A DNA stretch of 35,006 nt from an uncultured Gammaproteobacteria bacterium (GTDB taxonomy: Bacteria > Pseudomonadota > Gammaproteobacteria > Poriferisulfidales > GCA-002705445): contig CAJYAP010000011.1 of assembly GCA_913065025.1 (NCBI GenBank), positions 1 through 35,006 of the forward strand, given 5' to 3'. The position numbers were made by a program, and so were the translations under genes. Positions within the stretch are counted from its first letter, which is position 1, and the number at the start of each line of letters is the position of its first letter. Shown in pieces: positions 25,342 to 33,335 of this stretch. The notes beneath the pieces are model-generated. The model was not told the DNA's origin. It saw only the letters and a program-made list of their open reading frames with translations, and ran no database searches.

Positions 25342-25968
25342 TTGAATACTATTGCTATCATAGACTATGGAATGAGCAATTTAAGTTCTGTTGTAAAAGC
25401 TGTCAAACACGTTGCGCCTAACGATAATGTTATAATTACTTCTAATTCAAATGAAATAAATAATGCAGATAAAATTATTTTTCCAGGGCAAGGTGCGGCT
25501 AAGAAATGCATGGAGTCTATTTATGATAAACGCCTTGATTCTGTTATTAGAAAAAGCTCACAAGAAAAACCTTTTTTAGGAATTTGTATGGGGATGCAAG
25601 TTTTAATGGACTACAGTGATGAAAACCAAGGAACAAATTGTTTAAGCATCATAGAAGGGAAAGTGGAGAAATTTAAAACAAAATCAAATATAAAAATAAA
25701 AATTCCCCATATGGGCTGGAATAAAATAATTAAAAAAAGTGATCACCCTATATGGTATAAAATAGATAGCGAATCATATTTTTACTTTGTGCATAGCTAT
25801 TTTATTAATCCTGCAGATAAATCCAGTGTAATTGGTGAAACAAAATATGGTGATATTTTTTCATCTGTTATAGCAAAAGAAAATATTATAGCAATACAAG
25901 GGCATCCTGAAAAAAGCTCTTATACTGGACTGCAATTTTTAAAAAATTTTATAGAAACGAAATATTAA
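25342..25968 (+). CDS. hisH: Imidazole glycerol phosphate synthase glutaminase subunit HisH
   Basis: Glutamine amidotransferase that feeds ammonia to HisF. The class I triad is seen: Cys in FLGICMGMQVL, and His and Glu in GHPEKS. HMGWNKI and YFVHSY are also conserved. I place the start at TTG 25342, giving 208 residues beginning just before TIAIIDYGMSNL, the usual N-terminal strand, with a GG-containing stretch upstream (25330-25331). An ATG at 25285 would add 19 basic residues and overlap hisB by 38 bp; it cannot be excluded. Confidence 0.92.
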   Translation: MNTIAIIDYGMSNLSSVVKAVKHVAPNDNVIITSNSNEINNADKIIFPGQGAAKKCMESIYDKRLDSVIRKSSQEKPFLGICMGMQVLMDYSDENQGTNCLSIIEGKVEKFKTKSNIKIKIPHMGWNKIIKKSDHPIWYKIDSESYFYFVHSYFINPADKSSVIGETKYGDIFSSVIAKENIIAIQGHPEKSSYTGLQFLKNFIETKY

Positions 25969-25972
25969 TATA

Positions 25973-26701
25973 ATGAAAATAATACCAGCAATAGATATAC
26001 AAAACGGAAATTGTGTAAGACTAAAACAAGGTGATTTTGCTAAAGAAACAATCTTTAACAGTAGTCCAATTGATATGGCAGAAAAATGGATAGACGACGG
26101 GGCAGAAAGGTTGCATCTTGTCGATCTGGATGGAGCAAGACTTGGGAGCCCCATAAATATTGAAATAGTTTCTAGTATATGTGAAAAATTTCCAAGTATG
26201 ACTTTTCAAATTGGCGGCGGTATTAGAAATTTAGAAACTGCTGAAAAATATTTAAGAGCTGGAGCAAAATATATAATAATTGGAACAAAAGCTGTCGAAG
26301 ACCCAAATTTTATTAAAATACTTTGTGAAAAATTTCCAGGAAAAATTATTGTAGGTATAGACGCTAAGAATGGTGAAGTAGCAACCGAAGGGTGGAAATC
26401 TATTTCAAACAAAAATGCTATTGAGCTTGCAAAAGAATTTGAAAATTACGGGGTGGTAGAAATTATATACACAGATATTGAAAAAGATGGAATGATGAAA
26501 GGCCTTAATGTTGAGGCAACGTTAAACTTAGCTGAGAATATTAATATTCCTGTAATTGCTTCTGGCGGTGTAAGTTGTATTGATGATATACAGAAAATGA
26601 AGTCTTATTCTGAATCAGGAGTCTCAGGAATTATTGTTGGAAGAGCTTTATATGAGAGAAAATTTAGTATTAAGGAAGCAAATGAAATTTTTACGAAATA
26701 A
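25973..26701 (+). CDS. hisA: ProFAR isomerase HisA
   Basis: (Beta-alpha)8 barrel isomerising ProFAR to PRFAR. It has 242 residues. The catalytic aspartates sit in IPAIDIQNG (near residue 8) and IVGIDAKNG (near 127), with phosphate-binding glycines in GGGIRN and ASGGVS. It starts 4 bp after hisH and ends 3 bp before hisF. Confidence 0.95.
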   Translation: MKIIPAIDIQNGNCVRLKQGDFAKETIFNSSPIDMAEKWIDDGAERLHLVDLDGARLGSPINIEIVSSICEKFPSMTFQIGGGIRNLETAEKYLRAGAKYIIIGTKAVEDPNFIKILCEKFPGKIIVGIDAKNGEVATEGWKSISNKNAIELAKEFENYGVVEIIYTDIEKDGMMKGLNVEATLNLAENINIPVIASGGVSCIDDIQKMKSYSESGVSGIIVGRALYERKFSIKEANEIFTK

Positions 26702-26704
26702 ATA

Positions 26705-27487
26705 ATGAGTGTAACTAAAAGAATTATACCGTGTCTTGATGTTGACAATGGAAGAGTTGTCAAAGGAGTTAAATTTGTTGATATAAAGGATGCTGGAAAC
26801 CCAGTTGAAGTTGCTAAAAGATATAATGATCAAGGAGCAGACGAAATAACGTTCTTAGATATTACAGCGAGTTCAAACAATAGAAAAACTATTCTTAATG
26901 TTGTAGAAGATGTCGCATCACAAGTGTTTATTCCTTTAACAGTTGGTGGAGGAATAAGTTCTGTTAGAGATATTAGAGCTTTATTAAACTCTGGCGCCGA
27001 TAAAATAACTATTAATACAGCCGCCATTAAAAATCCTGAACTTATTTTAGAAGCAAGCGATGCAGTTGGAAACCAGTGTATTGTAGTGGCAATTGATGCG
27101 AAAAAAAAAATTAATAGTACAAATCAAATTTCATGGGAAATTTATACCCATGGGGGAAGAAATCCAACAGGCATAAATGCTGTTGAATGGGCTGCAGAAA
27201 TGGAACAAAAAGGTGCTGGCGAGCTATTAGTTACAAGTATGGATAAAGATGGCACGAAACAAGGTTTTGACCTAGAATTGATGAAAGCAATTAATGATAA
27301 AGTAAATATACCAATTATAGCTAGTGGCGGGGTTGGGACGCTTGAAGATCTGTATAATGGCATAAAGATAGGAAAAGCAGATGCCGTTCTAGCTGCAAGT
27401 ATATTTCATTTTGGCACTTATACTGTTAATGAGGTCAAAGAGTACTTAGCAAACAAAGGCATTAATATGAGAATTACACATGAATGA
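26705..27487 (+). CDS. hisF: Imidazole glycerol phosphate synthase cyclase subunit HisF
   Basis: Cyclase barrel that with HisH makes imidazole glycerol phosphate and AICAR. It has 260 residues. Aspartates at the active site are in [14 protein letters not shown] (D11) and [27 protein letters not shown] and ASGGVG are hallmark segments. Its stop overlaps the hisE start by 8 bp. Confidence 0.96.
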   Translation: MSVTKRIIPCLDVDNGRVVKGVKFVDIKDAGNPVEVAKRYNDQGADEITFLDITASSNNRKTILNVVEDVASQVFIPLTVGGGISSVRDIRALLNSGADKITINTAAIKNPELILEASDAVGNQCIVVAIDAKKKINSTNQISWEIYTHGGRNPTGINAVEWAAEMEQKGAGELLVTSMDKDGTKQGFDLELMKAINDKVNIPIIASGGVGTLEDLYNGIKIGKADAVLAASIFHFGTYTVNEVKEYLANKGINMRITHE

Positions 27488-27797
27488 TATTTTAACAAAA
27501 TTAAATCTTATTTTAGAGGATAGAAAGAGTAAAAGGCCAGAAGAATCTTATGTTTCATCCTTATATGAAATGGGTTTAAGCCACACGTGCGATAAAGTTG
27601 AGGAGGAAGCTAGTGAACTTATCAATGCTCTTAAAAATGAAAGTAAAGAAAGAGTTGTTTCTGAAGCTGCCGATTTATGGTTTCACAGTCTAGTTGCATT
27701 ATCCATGAAAAATCTATCCTCAAATGATATATTAATAGAGCTTGAAAAAAGATTTGGTATATCAGGGCATAAGGAAAAAAATGATAGGAGTACTTGA
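27480..27797 (+). CDS. hisE: Phosphoribosyl-ATP pyrophosphatase HisE
   Basis: Second step of histidine synthesis, hydrolysing PR-ATP to PR-AMP. It has 105 residues of the all-alpha MazG-like fold. [14 protein letters not shown], the acidic metal-binding [13 protein letters not shown] and [15 protein letters not shown] are recognisable. It is the stand-alone form. hisI, which normally precedes or fuses to hisE, is not in this window. tatA follows after 21 bp. Confidence 0.93.
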   Translation: MNDILTKLNLILEDRKSKRPEESYVSSLYEMGLSHTCDKVEEEASELINALKNESKERVVSEAADLWFHSLVALSMKNLSSNDILIELEKRFGISGHKEKNDRST

Positions 27798-27818
27798 TAA
27801 AAACAATAGGAGTATAAA

Positions 27819-27977
27819 ATGGCTGGAGTAAGTATTTGGTCATTATTGTTGATTTTTGTAATTGTTCTTTTGCTTTTTGGGACAAAGAAACTTAGAAATA
27901 TTGGTGGCGACTTAGGTGAAGCTATCAAAAATTTTAAAAAATCAGTCAATGATGATGATAAGTCGGATAAAAAATAA
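27819..27977 (+). CDS. tatA: Twin-arginine translocase subunit TatA (short form)
   Basis: Pore-forming Tat subunit. It has only 52 residues, so it is easily missed. It has one N-terminal membrane helix (about 5-20), the hinge FGTKKL (20-25), and an amphipathic helix through [15 protein letters not shown], then an acidic/basic tail DDDKSDKK. This is much shorter than E. coli TatA (89 residues) but holds the full functional core. A clean AGGAG (27808-27812) lies 6 nt before the ATG. It sits between hisE and tatB, the expected place. Confidence 0.93.
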   Translation: MAGVSIWSLLLIFVIVLLLFGTKKLRNIGGDLGEAIKNFKKSVNDDDKSDKK

Positions 27978-27991
27978 AAAAGGTGTAAACC

Positions 27992-28240
27992 ATGTTTGAT
28001 TTTGGTTTTTGGGAGCTCGCGCTAGTTTTAATAATAAGTCTAATAGTCTTGGGACCGGAAAGACTGCCTATATTTGCTTCTCAACTTGGATCTCTTTTAA
28101 AAAAAATAAAAGATTTTGCTAATAGTGTTAAAACAAATATTGAAAATGAATCTCGAATGAAAGATTTAAAAAATATAATTGAAAAGCAAAAAAATGAGCT
28201 TTCTGAGTTTGAAAAAAGTATAGATTCTGATGAAAAGTAA
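27992..28240 (+). CDS. tatB: Twin-arginine translocase subunit TatB
   Basis: Substrate-receptor subunit with TatC. It has 82 residues. MFDFGFWELALVLIISLIVL (partly quoted) with the acidic residue in the first helix and the LGPERLP hinge are TatB hallmarks, distinguishing it from TatA's FGxxKLP. An amphipathic helix and coiled-coil-like tail rich in K and E follow. It is short compared with E. coli (171). The end overlaps tatC by 11 bp. Confidence 0.92.
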   Translation: MFDFGFWELALVLIISLIVLGPERLPIFASQLGSLLKKIKDFANSVKTNIENESRMKDLKNIIEKQKNELSEFEKSIDSDEK

Positions 28241-28955
28241 AAACTATTCGTTAACGGATCATTTGCTAGAACTAAGAAACAGACTACTAATCATTATATC
28301 TTCTATTGGAATATGCGCAATCCTGCTATCTCCTTTTGCCAATACCATATATAATTTTTTATCAATTCCTTTGTTAAGCGTTCTTCCTGAAGGGTCAAGC
28401 ATGATTGCTGTTGATGTTGCCTCTCCTTTTCTTGCTCCATTTAAGCTAATTTTACTTCTCGCTGTTGCAATTACATTTCCAGTTTCTATGTACAACTTTT
28501 GGGCATTTATTTCTCCTGGGCTTTATACCAGTGAAAAGAAATTTGTTGCTCCGATACTTATTTCCAGCACACTTCTTTTTTATTTAGGGATTTTATTCGC
28601 TTATTATGCTGTATTCCCTTTAATCTTCAGCTTTTTTACTAGTATTGCTCCCGAAGGAGTTGAAATAGCTACTGATATAAGTAGTTTTCTCAGTTTTGTT
28701 ATAAAAATATTTTTTGCTTTTGGTTTAGCTTTTGAAGTTCCCATTATTACTCTTATGATTGTTTTATTTGAAATTACCACTGTAAAATCTTTATCTCGTA
28801 AAAGACCCTACATTATCGTGATAGCATTTATAATGGGTATGATTTTGACTCCTCCCGACGTGATTTCTCAAATATTATTAGCTATTCCAATATGGCTGCT
28901 TTTTGAGCTTGGCCTGTTTTTAGCTTATATAATCACCAAAAATAAAGGTAAGTAA
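28230..28955 (+). CDS. tatC: Twin-arginine translocase subunit TatC
   Basis: Core membrane receptor for twin-arginine signal peptides. It has 241 residues and six membrane spans. The N-terminal DHLLELRNRLL (10-20) and the conserved periplasmic stretch FWAFISPGLYTSEKKF near 89-104 identify it, along with FAFGLAFEVPI in the middle. It completes a full tatABC set translationally coupled to tatB. Confidence 0.95.
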   Translation: MKSKNYSLTDHLLELRNRLLIIISSIGICAILLSPFANTIYNFLSIPLLSVLPEGSSMIAVDVASPFLAPFKLILLLAVAITFPVSMYNFWAFISPGLYTSEKKFVAPILISSTLLFYLGILFAYYAVFPLIFSFFTSIAPEGVEIATDISSFLSFVIKIFFAFGLAFEVPIITLMIVLFEITTVKSLSRKRPYIIVIAFIMGMILTPPDVISQILLAIPIWLLFELGLFLAYIITKNKGK

Positions 28956-29007
28956 AAAGTTGTCTAATTTGTTAATATCTATGAAATAATTGAAATTGCA
29001 AATATAA

Positions 29008-30543
29008 ATGAATGATAAAGTAACCAACAGAGCTCTTCTAATTGTTCTAGATGGTGTTGGTATTGGCCCAAAAAATGATAATAACGGTTGGGCAATCGCA
29101 GATACACCAAATCTTGATCTTTTCATGAAAGATTACCCCTCTACATCCATAGAGGCTTCAGGACAAAGTGTTGGTCTTCCTGATGGTCAAATGGGTAATT
29201 CTGAAGTAGGCCACATGATTCTTGGGTCTGGCAGTATTTTCAAACAAGATCTAGTGATTATTAATGAAGCCATTTCAAACTTAACTTTTTTTAAAAATGA
29301 ATCAATAATAAATTCTATTCTGTCTGTAAAAGACAGTGAAAATGATCTTCATCTTCTTGGGCTAGTATCGTTTGGAGGCGTACATTCTCATATTGACCAC
29401 TTAATTGCCATTTTAAAATTATGTAAATCATATGGTGTTTCTCCTAAGCTTCACTTATTTACAGATGGTCGTGATGCAGACCCAAAATCAGCAATAGATA
29501 TTCTTAATCATCTTAATAAATTTTTAGAAAAATATGGTGGAGAAATTTATACAATATCAGGTCGTTATTATGCAATGGATAGAGACCAAAGGTGGAATAG
29601 AACAGAATTAGCGTGGGATGCCATAGTAAACAATAATGGCTTAGAGGCAAATAGTTATATAGATGCTATAGAAAATTCTTATAAAAATGGTGTTTCTGAT
29701 GAATTTGTTTTGCCTACAATACTCAAATGTGCAAAACCCTTGAAAAATAAAGATTCGTTACTTTTTTTTAATTTTCGAAATGATAGAACAAGACAAATTG
29801 CTAGAGCTTTAAATGTTGAGAGATTTGATAACTTTAAGAGAACAAATAATAATACAGCTTATTCTATAACCACCATGACAGAGTATGATCCTTATTTATC
29901 TTGCCCTGTTGCATATAGAACTAAGGGCCCATCGGTTACTTTAGGAAGTATCATTAGCAATCTTGGCTTAAAACAATTTCATTGCGCAGAAACAGAAAAA
30001 TACCCGCATGTTACATATTTTATAAACGGAGGTAGAGAAGAGCCATACCCTGGAGAAAAAAGAGTCCTTGTTCCTTCGCCAAATGTAGCAACTTATGATT
30101 TGCAGCCACAAATGAGTTGCCGTGAAGTTGCCCAAGAAGTAATAAGTGCTATCAAGAATATAGAATATAAGCTAATTATTGTTAATTTTGCTAATGGCGA
30201 TATGGTTGGCCATACTGCCGTAAAAGAAGCTATTGTTGAAGCCATGGAAGAACTAGATACTGTATTAGGAGAAGTTGTTTGTGAAGCTATTGGTGCAGGT
30301 GTGTCTACTTTAATTACTGCTGACCACGGAAATGTTGATGAAATCAATAACCCAACAACTGGCCATCCAAATACTCAACATTCACTAAATCAAGTACCGT
30401 GCATAGTAGTAGATAGTAATAGAAAATGGAAAATTACAAACGATAAAGGGGGTCTATCAAACATCTCTCCAACTGTTTTAAAATTGATGGGCATTAATAA
30501 GCCTGAAGAGATGACTAGCAATTCATTAATAGAGGAAGTTTAG
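29008..30543 (+). CDS. gpmI: 2,3-bisphosphoglycerate-independent phosphoglycerate mutase
   Basis: Glycolytic/gluconeogenic interconversion of 3- and 2-phosphoglycerate, Mn-dependent. It has 511 residues. The phosphoserine nucleophile is S65 in QMGNSEVGH, with D15 in LIVLDGVG. Later metal ligands lie in NGDMVGHTA and TADHGNVDE. It follows tatC by 52 bp and may share its transcript. The stop overlaps the convergent gene by 4 bp. Confidence 0.96.
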   Translation: MNDKVTNRALLIVLDGVGIGPKNDNNGWAIADTPNLDLFMKDYPSTSIEASGQSVGLPDGQMGNSEVGHMILGSGSIFKQDLVIINEAISNLTFFKNESIINSILSVKDSENDLHLLGLVSFGGVHSHIDHLIAILKLCKSYGVSPKLHLFTDGRDADPKSAIDILNHLNKFLEKYGGEIYTISGRYYAMDRDQRWNRTELAWDAIVNNNGLEANSYIDAIENSYKNGVSDEFVLPTILKCAKPLKNKDSLLFFNFRNDRTRQIARALNVERFDNFKRTNNNTAYSITTMTEYDPYLSCPVAYRTKGPSVTLGSIISNLGLKQFHCAETEKYPHVTYFINGGREEPYPGEKRVLVPSPNVATYDLQPQMSCREVAQEVISAIKNIEYKLIIVNFANGDMVGHTAVKEAIVEAMEELDTVLGEVVCEAIGAGVSTLITADHGNVDEINNPTTGHPNTQHSLNQVPCIVVDSNRKWKITNDKGGLSNISPTVLKLMGINKPEEMTSNSLIEEV

Positions 30544-31448
30544 TCGAGTAGATTTTCAGGTATTTCACCATTACTTTTAGAATTAACTTCAGCTGACGGT
30601 AGATCATCAAAAACTAAAGTTCCGTCGATAGTTTCATCTTCTTCATTTGTAAATTTAAATTTAGCTTTATCCTTCTCGATTATATAATCGCTATCAAGTT
30701 CTAAATTGAGATCATCAACATTTAATTTGCCGCCCAAATCATTACCTATATTTCTTTTATTAACTAAATCTTTGTGAAATGCAACAATTTCTTTGAAAGT
30801 ATCTAAAGCATAACTAAAGTTTAGTCCCTGCTTTATTGGTATCATTGTTTCACCTTTATTTTTTGCCAGCCTTGCCATAACTTTACTATTTAAAAGGTTT
30901 GCATCGTATTCACTCAAACCTTCCATTCCTCCAATTATTTTTGTTGTAACATTTCCTTTCACCCTTATAAGTCTAGTTCCAAAAAATACTTTTTCCTTAA
31001 ATTCTTTTTCTTCCACCTCAACTTCTGATAGTTTAATTTTTGTTAAAACTACAGCACAACCTTTAAAGTTTCTATCGGACCCTGGCTTTGCAAAACCATC
31101 TTTTGCGCATTCGTACTGATCAAATATTAAATAGTCACGTCTTAATTTTATATTTTGAGCGCCCAATGAAGACTTAAAAAACACTTGTCTTTCAATACGC
31201 ATTCTTCTTATATACTCTTCATCTTGCTCATCTGCATACTCATCACTAAATGATTTATATGCTTCTTGCTTTTTATTGCTTAATGTAACTTCGTCGCTAC
31301 ATAATGATGTAATTTGATCAGGAGAAAATCCTTTCTCAAGATAATAATTTATATCTTCTTTGCTGCATTTTGCGCTGACGTTGTTTGTTAGCAATAATGA
31401 GGTTGCTAAACATAACATTACATTAATTATATTTTTTCTTGCTTTCAA
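30540..31448 (-). CDS. Unrecognised exported protein with paired cysteines
   Basis: It has 302 residues with a signal peptide (about 1-26, ending VSA). The N-terminal mature part reads KCSKEDINYYLEKGFSPDQI to LC, with C28 and C50 bracketing a short helical motif (YLEKGFSPDQI) that I have seen as a small repeat-like module in other proteobacterial exported proteins. A second pair is C114 and C131. The middle (about 55-95) is charged and probably helical, and the C-terminal third is acidic. No enzyme motif is visible. With two cysteine pairs it may be a Dsb substrate in the periplasm. It is convergent with gpmI and downstream of the porin terminator. Confidence 0.7.
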   Translation of the reverse strand: MKARKNIINVMLCLATSLLLTNNVSAKCSKEDINYYLEKGFSPDQITSLCSDEVTLSNKKQEAYKSFSDEYADEQDEEYIRRMRIERQVFFKSSLGAQNIKLRRDYLIFDQYECAKDGFAKPGSDRNFKGCAVVLTKIKLSEVEVEEKEFKEKVFFGTRLIRVKGNVTTKIIGGMEGLSEYDANLLNSKVMARLAKNKGETMIPIKQGLNFSYALDTFKEIVAFHKDLVNKRNIGNDLGGKLNVDDLNLELDSDYIIEKDKAKFKFTNEEDETIDGTLVFDDLPSAEVNSKSNGEIPENLLD

Positions 31449-31511
31449 TTTTTTAAGTTCTCTAATAGTTTTGAGTAATCAATCTTAACATTTTATTATT
31501 TCTTTAGTCAC

Positions 31512-31542
31512 AAAAAAAACAGGCGCATATAAAATGCGCCTG
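31512..31542 (-). terminator. Strong Rho-independent terminator of the porin gene
   Basis: CAGGCGCAT (31520-31528) and ATGCGCCTG (31534-31542) form a 9-bp GC-rich stem with a 5-nt loop. On the minus strand the stem is followed by eight T (A run 31512-31519). It lies about 25 bp after the porin stop. Confidence 0.92.
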
Positions 31543-31566
31543 CCTTAATTCGAACATATTGTTTCT

Positions 31567-32889
31567 TTAGAACATTGTTAAGAAACCTAAAGCGATGATT
31601 TCAACTTCACCGTTTACTGTTCCTAAACCACGTCCACCGATACCTGTACCGTATGTACCGTATGTATCGTTACTTACTTCAATGTAAGATAGTGATAATT
31701 CTGTTGAATCACCTAATGCATAGAACACACCAAGCATTGTAGAATCAGCACCAGTTTCAGCTGAGTTGTCAGTAGATAAGCCTGTAGCAGACATGTCTAA
31801 GTCATCAGCTTCTGCATATGAGAATCTGAAGTCAATGTTTCCGCCTGGAGCATATTTACCAGAAACTAACCAAGCGTCTCTGTCAAATTTTACATTGTTA
31901 CCAGCTGTTACTGTTCCGAAAACGTCTGTAGAGTAACCAAAGTCAGCTAATACGTCTGCTGATGTATCTTTAAAGTCATATTCTACATTTTCGAACATAG
32001 CAGAAAGTGTTAATGAAGCGCCGTTACCTAAATCAGCAATATAACGACCAGCGATACGCCAAGACTCAGATTCTGAATCTAACATAGCATCACCAGCTGT
32101 ATCACCTAAAGTACCAGCTGCCCACTCATCATGTTTTTGATAAGTTAAAGCTAACCATAATGGTCCTTCGGAATATGCGATACCTGTTGAGTAAATTACT
32201 GGATCTACTTCACCAGATGCACCTGATCCACCAGTTGTAGCTGTTTCATCTCTATCACCTACTGTATAAGCAAATCTGTATGAAACGTTACCTGTTGAAC
32301 CCATGTACTGAATGATTTCTTCTTGTCTTCTGTTAAAACCTTGATCGTATCCACCTTTAGCAGCTGTTGCGTATGTGAACCCACCAAAATCACCAACGTT
32401 GTAGAAGATTGTTTGCGCACCAACAGAACCCATAATGTTAGTATGAGATGCGTTACCCGCGTCATACCAAGGATCTACCCAACCAGCTACCATTTCGTTG
32501 TATGGTAGTAACCAAGTAGCCATCATTATTTCACCCATTGACCCAGAGATACCTACTTTAGAGTTACGGTTACACCATCCTACACTTCCTCCGTAATCAT
32601 TCATGTAAGTAAACTGCTCACAACGCCAAGTTACTTTTAAGCCTTCAATACCTGTATCTACAAAACCTAAGAAACCGATGTTTCCAGCATTACCTCTAAT
32701 TTCAGATAAATCTGATTGAGATCCTGGTGCACCATGTTCAATAAATTCGTAGGTATGATTTTGCCAGCCGTAGATTGTAATTGGTTCCCCGTAGGCACCA
32801 ACTCCACCACCGCCCCAGCCTGCGTTTGCAGTAACAGGAAGCATGGCCAATGCTCCGGCTAGCATACTTGCTAAGATTTTTATTTTCAT
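31567..32889 (-). CDS. Major outer-membrane porin
   Basis: General Gram-negative porin-type barrel. It has 440 residues with signal peptide 1-23 (ending ANA), a Gly-rich mature start (GWGGGGVGAYGE) and repeated amphipathic strands. It ends in Phe, the BamA recognition residue. C90 and C106 could close a loop by disulfide. Strong expression is suggested by a good AGGAG Shine-Dalgarno 6 nt before the ATG, codon use visibly richer in G+C than neighbours, a strong terminator and a long 5' leader. Substrate cannot be told from sequence. Confidence 0.88.
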   Translation of the reverse strand: MKIKILASMLAGALAMLPVTANAGWGGGGVGAYGEPITIYGWQNHTYEFIEHGAPGSQSDLSEIRGNAGNIGFLGFVDTGIEGLKVTWRCEQFTYMNDYGGSVGWCNRNSKVGISGSMGEIMMATWLLPYNEMVAGWVDPWYDAGNASHTNIMGSVGAQTIFYNVGDFGGFTYATAAKGGYDQGFNRRQEEIIQYMGSTGNVSYRFAYTVGDRDETATTGGSGASGEVDPVIYSTGIAYSEGPLWLALTYQKHDEWAAGTLGDTAGDAMLDSESESWRIAGRYIADLGNGASLTLSAMFENVEYDFKDTSADVLADFGYSTDVFGTVTAGNNVKFDRDAWLVSGKYAPGGNIDFRFSYAEADDLDMSATGLSTDNSAETGADSTMLGVFYALGDSTELSLSYIEVSNDTYGTYGTGIGGRGLGTVNGEVEIIALGFLTMF

Positions 32890-32969
32890 TAGGACTCCTA
32901 ATAATTGTCTTAATTATTTTTAAGAGGGATATAAATTAAATTACTTAAAATTCTCCCTCCGCTTAAATA

Positions 32970-33032
32970 CTACTTATAAATCCTTTTATAATATTTACTA
33001 AATTTCAGTAAAGAGGACCTCCTTATGTCCAT
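32970..33032 (-). CDS. Possible 20-residue leader peptide in the porin 5' leader
   Basis: An ATG at 33032-33030 opens a 20-codon frame ending TAG at 32972-32970, preceded by AGGA 6 nt upstream (33042-33039). The peptide would be very basic (begins MDIRRSS, with AGG-AGG arginine codons, and ends KRIYK). It could be chance in a 168-nt leader. Conservation would decide. Confidence 0.2.
   Translation of the reverse strand: MDIRRSSLLKFSKYYKRIYK
32994..33012. repeat. Imperfect 19-bp palindrome in porin leader
   Basis: TTTACTAAATTTCAGTAAA has 6-bp arms TTTACT/AGTAAA around a near-symmetric AT core. It could fold in the leader RNA or be an operator just downstream of the start site. Confidence 0.45.
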
Positions 33033-33049
33033 AGCATTTCCTACATTAC

Positions 33050-33104
33050 TGCAGGATTCTCTAATTTTACGTAACTTTGCTCTTGAGTCAATAGATATCC
33101 TGCA
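33050..33104. repeat. 8-bp inverted repeat bracketing the porin promoter
   Basis: TGCAGGAT (33050-33057) and ATCCTGCA (33097-33104) are perfect inverted copies 39 bp apart. One lies at the predicted start site and the other just upstream of the -35, so they frame the core promoter. It may be a two-site operator or a chance pair. Confidence 0.6.
33064..33091 (-). promoter_or_regulatory. Sigma70-type porin promoter
   Basis: On the minus strand a -35 TTGACT (33091-33086), a 16-bp spacer and a -10 TAAAAT (33069-33064) make the best sigma70 match in this intergenic region. The start would be near 33057. Confidence 0.6.
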
Positions 33105-33171
33105 TTTTTGAGTGAATAACACCAATAAAATCAATTATATATAAGTATTTACTAATTTAGTTTATTATGTT

Positions 33172-33201
33172 TTGCTAATTTAGAAGCTTTTAATTTAGCA
33201 A
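33172..33201. repeat. 30-bp near-perfect palindrome upstream of the lipoprotein pair
   Basis: TTGCTAATTTAGAAG and CTTTTAATTTAGCAA are inverted copies with 13 of 15 positions paired, centred on AAGCTT (33184-33189). A TATAAT at 33206-33211 lies 5 bp downstream, so the palindrome would cover the -35 region of a plus-strand promoter for the lipoprotein genes. The rest of 33105-33335 is AT-rich, with short direct copies of CTAATTTAG (33152-33160, 33175-33183) and no gene that I can see. Confidence 0.6.
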
Positions 33202-33335
33202 TATATATAATTAAAACAAGGAATTAAAATTTATCAAATATTAATATTATATTATAATTCTAATTACCATCTTTATTTTATCTATCAACCATGTATTATA
33301 ACTTTCTTATATTTTTACTAAAATCTTAATAAATA

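Larger units (their letters stand above)
32890..33057 (-). promoter_or_regulatory. About 168-nt structured 5' leader of the porin mRNA
   Basis: This is the stretch between the predicted porin start site (near 33057) and its ATG. It contains three things: an inverted repeat GAGGGA/TCCCTC (32924-32929 and 32954-32959); a palindromic TTTACT...AGTAAA (32994-33012); and a perfect anti-16S match AAGGAGGT on the minus strand (33024-33017) with no ATG at usable distance. Long leaders of porin mRNAs are common sRNA and RNase E control points. Function here is inference. Confidence 0.5.

Noticed and set aside
31900-32520. Extra open frames on both strands inside the porin gene
   Set aside because: They have no start signals and lie within a well-supported barrel gene. 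Its biased, more G+C-rich codons leave long antisense frames open.
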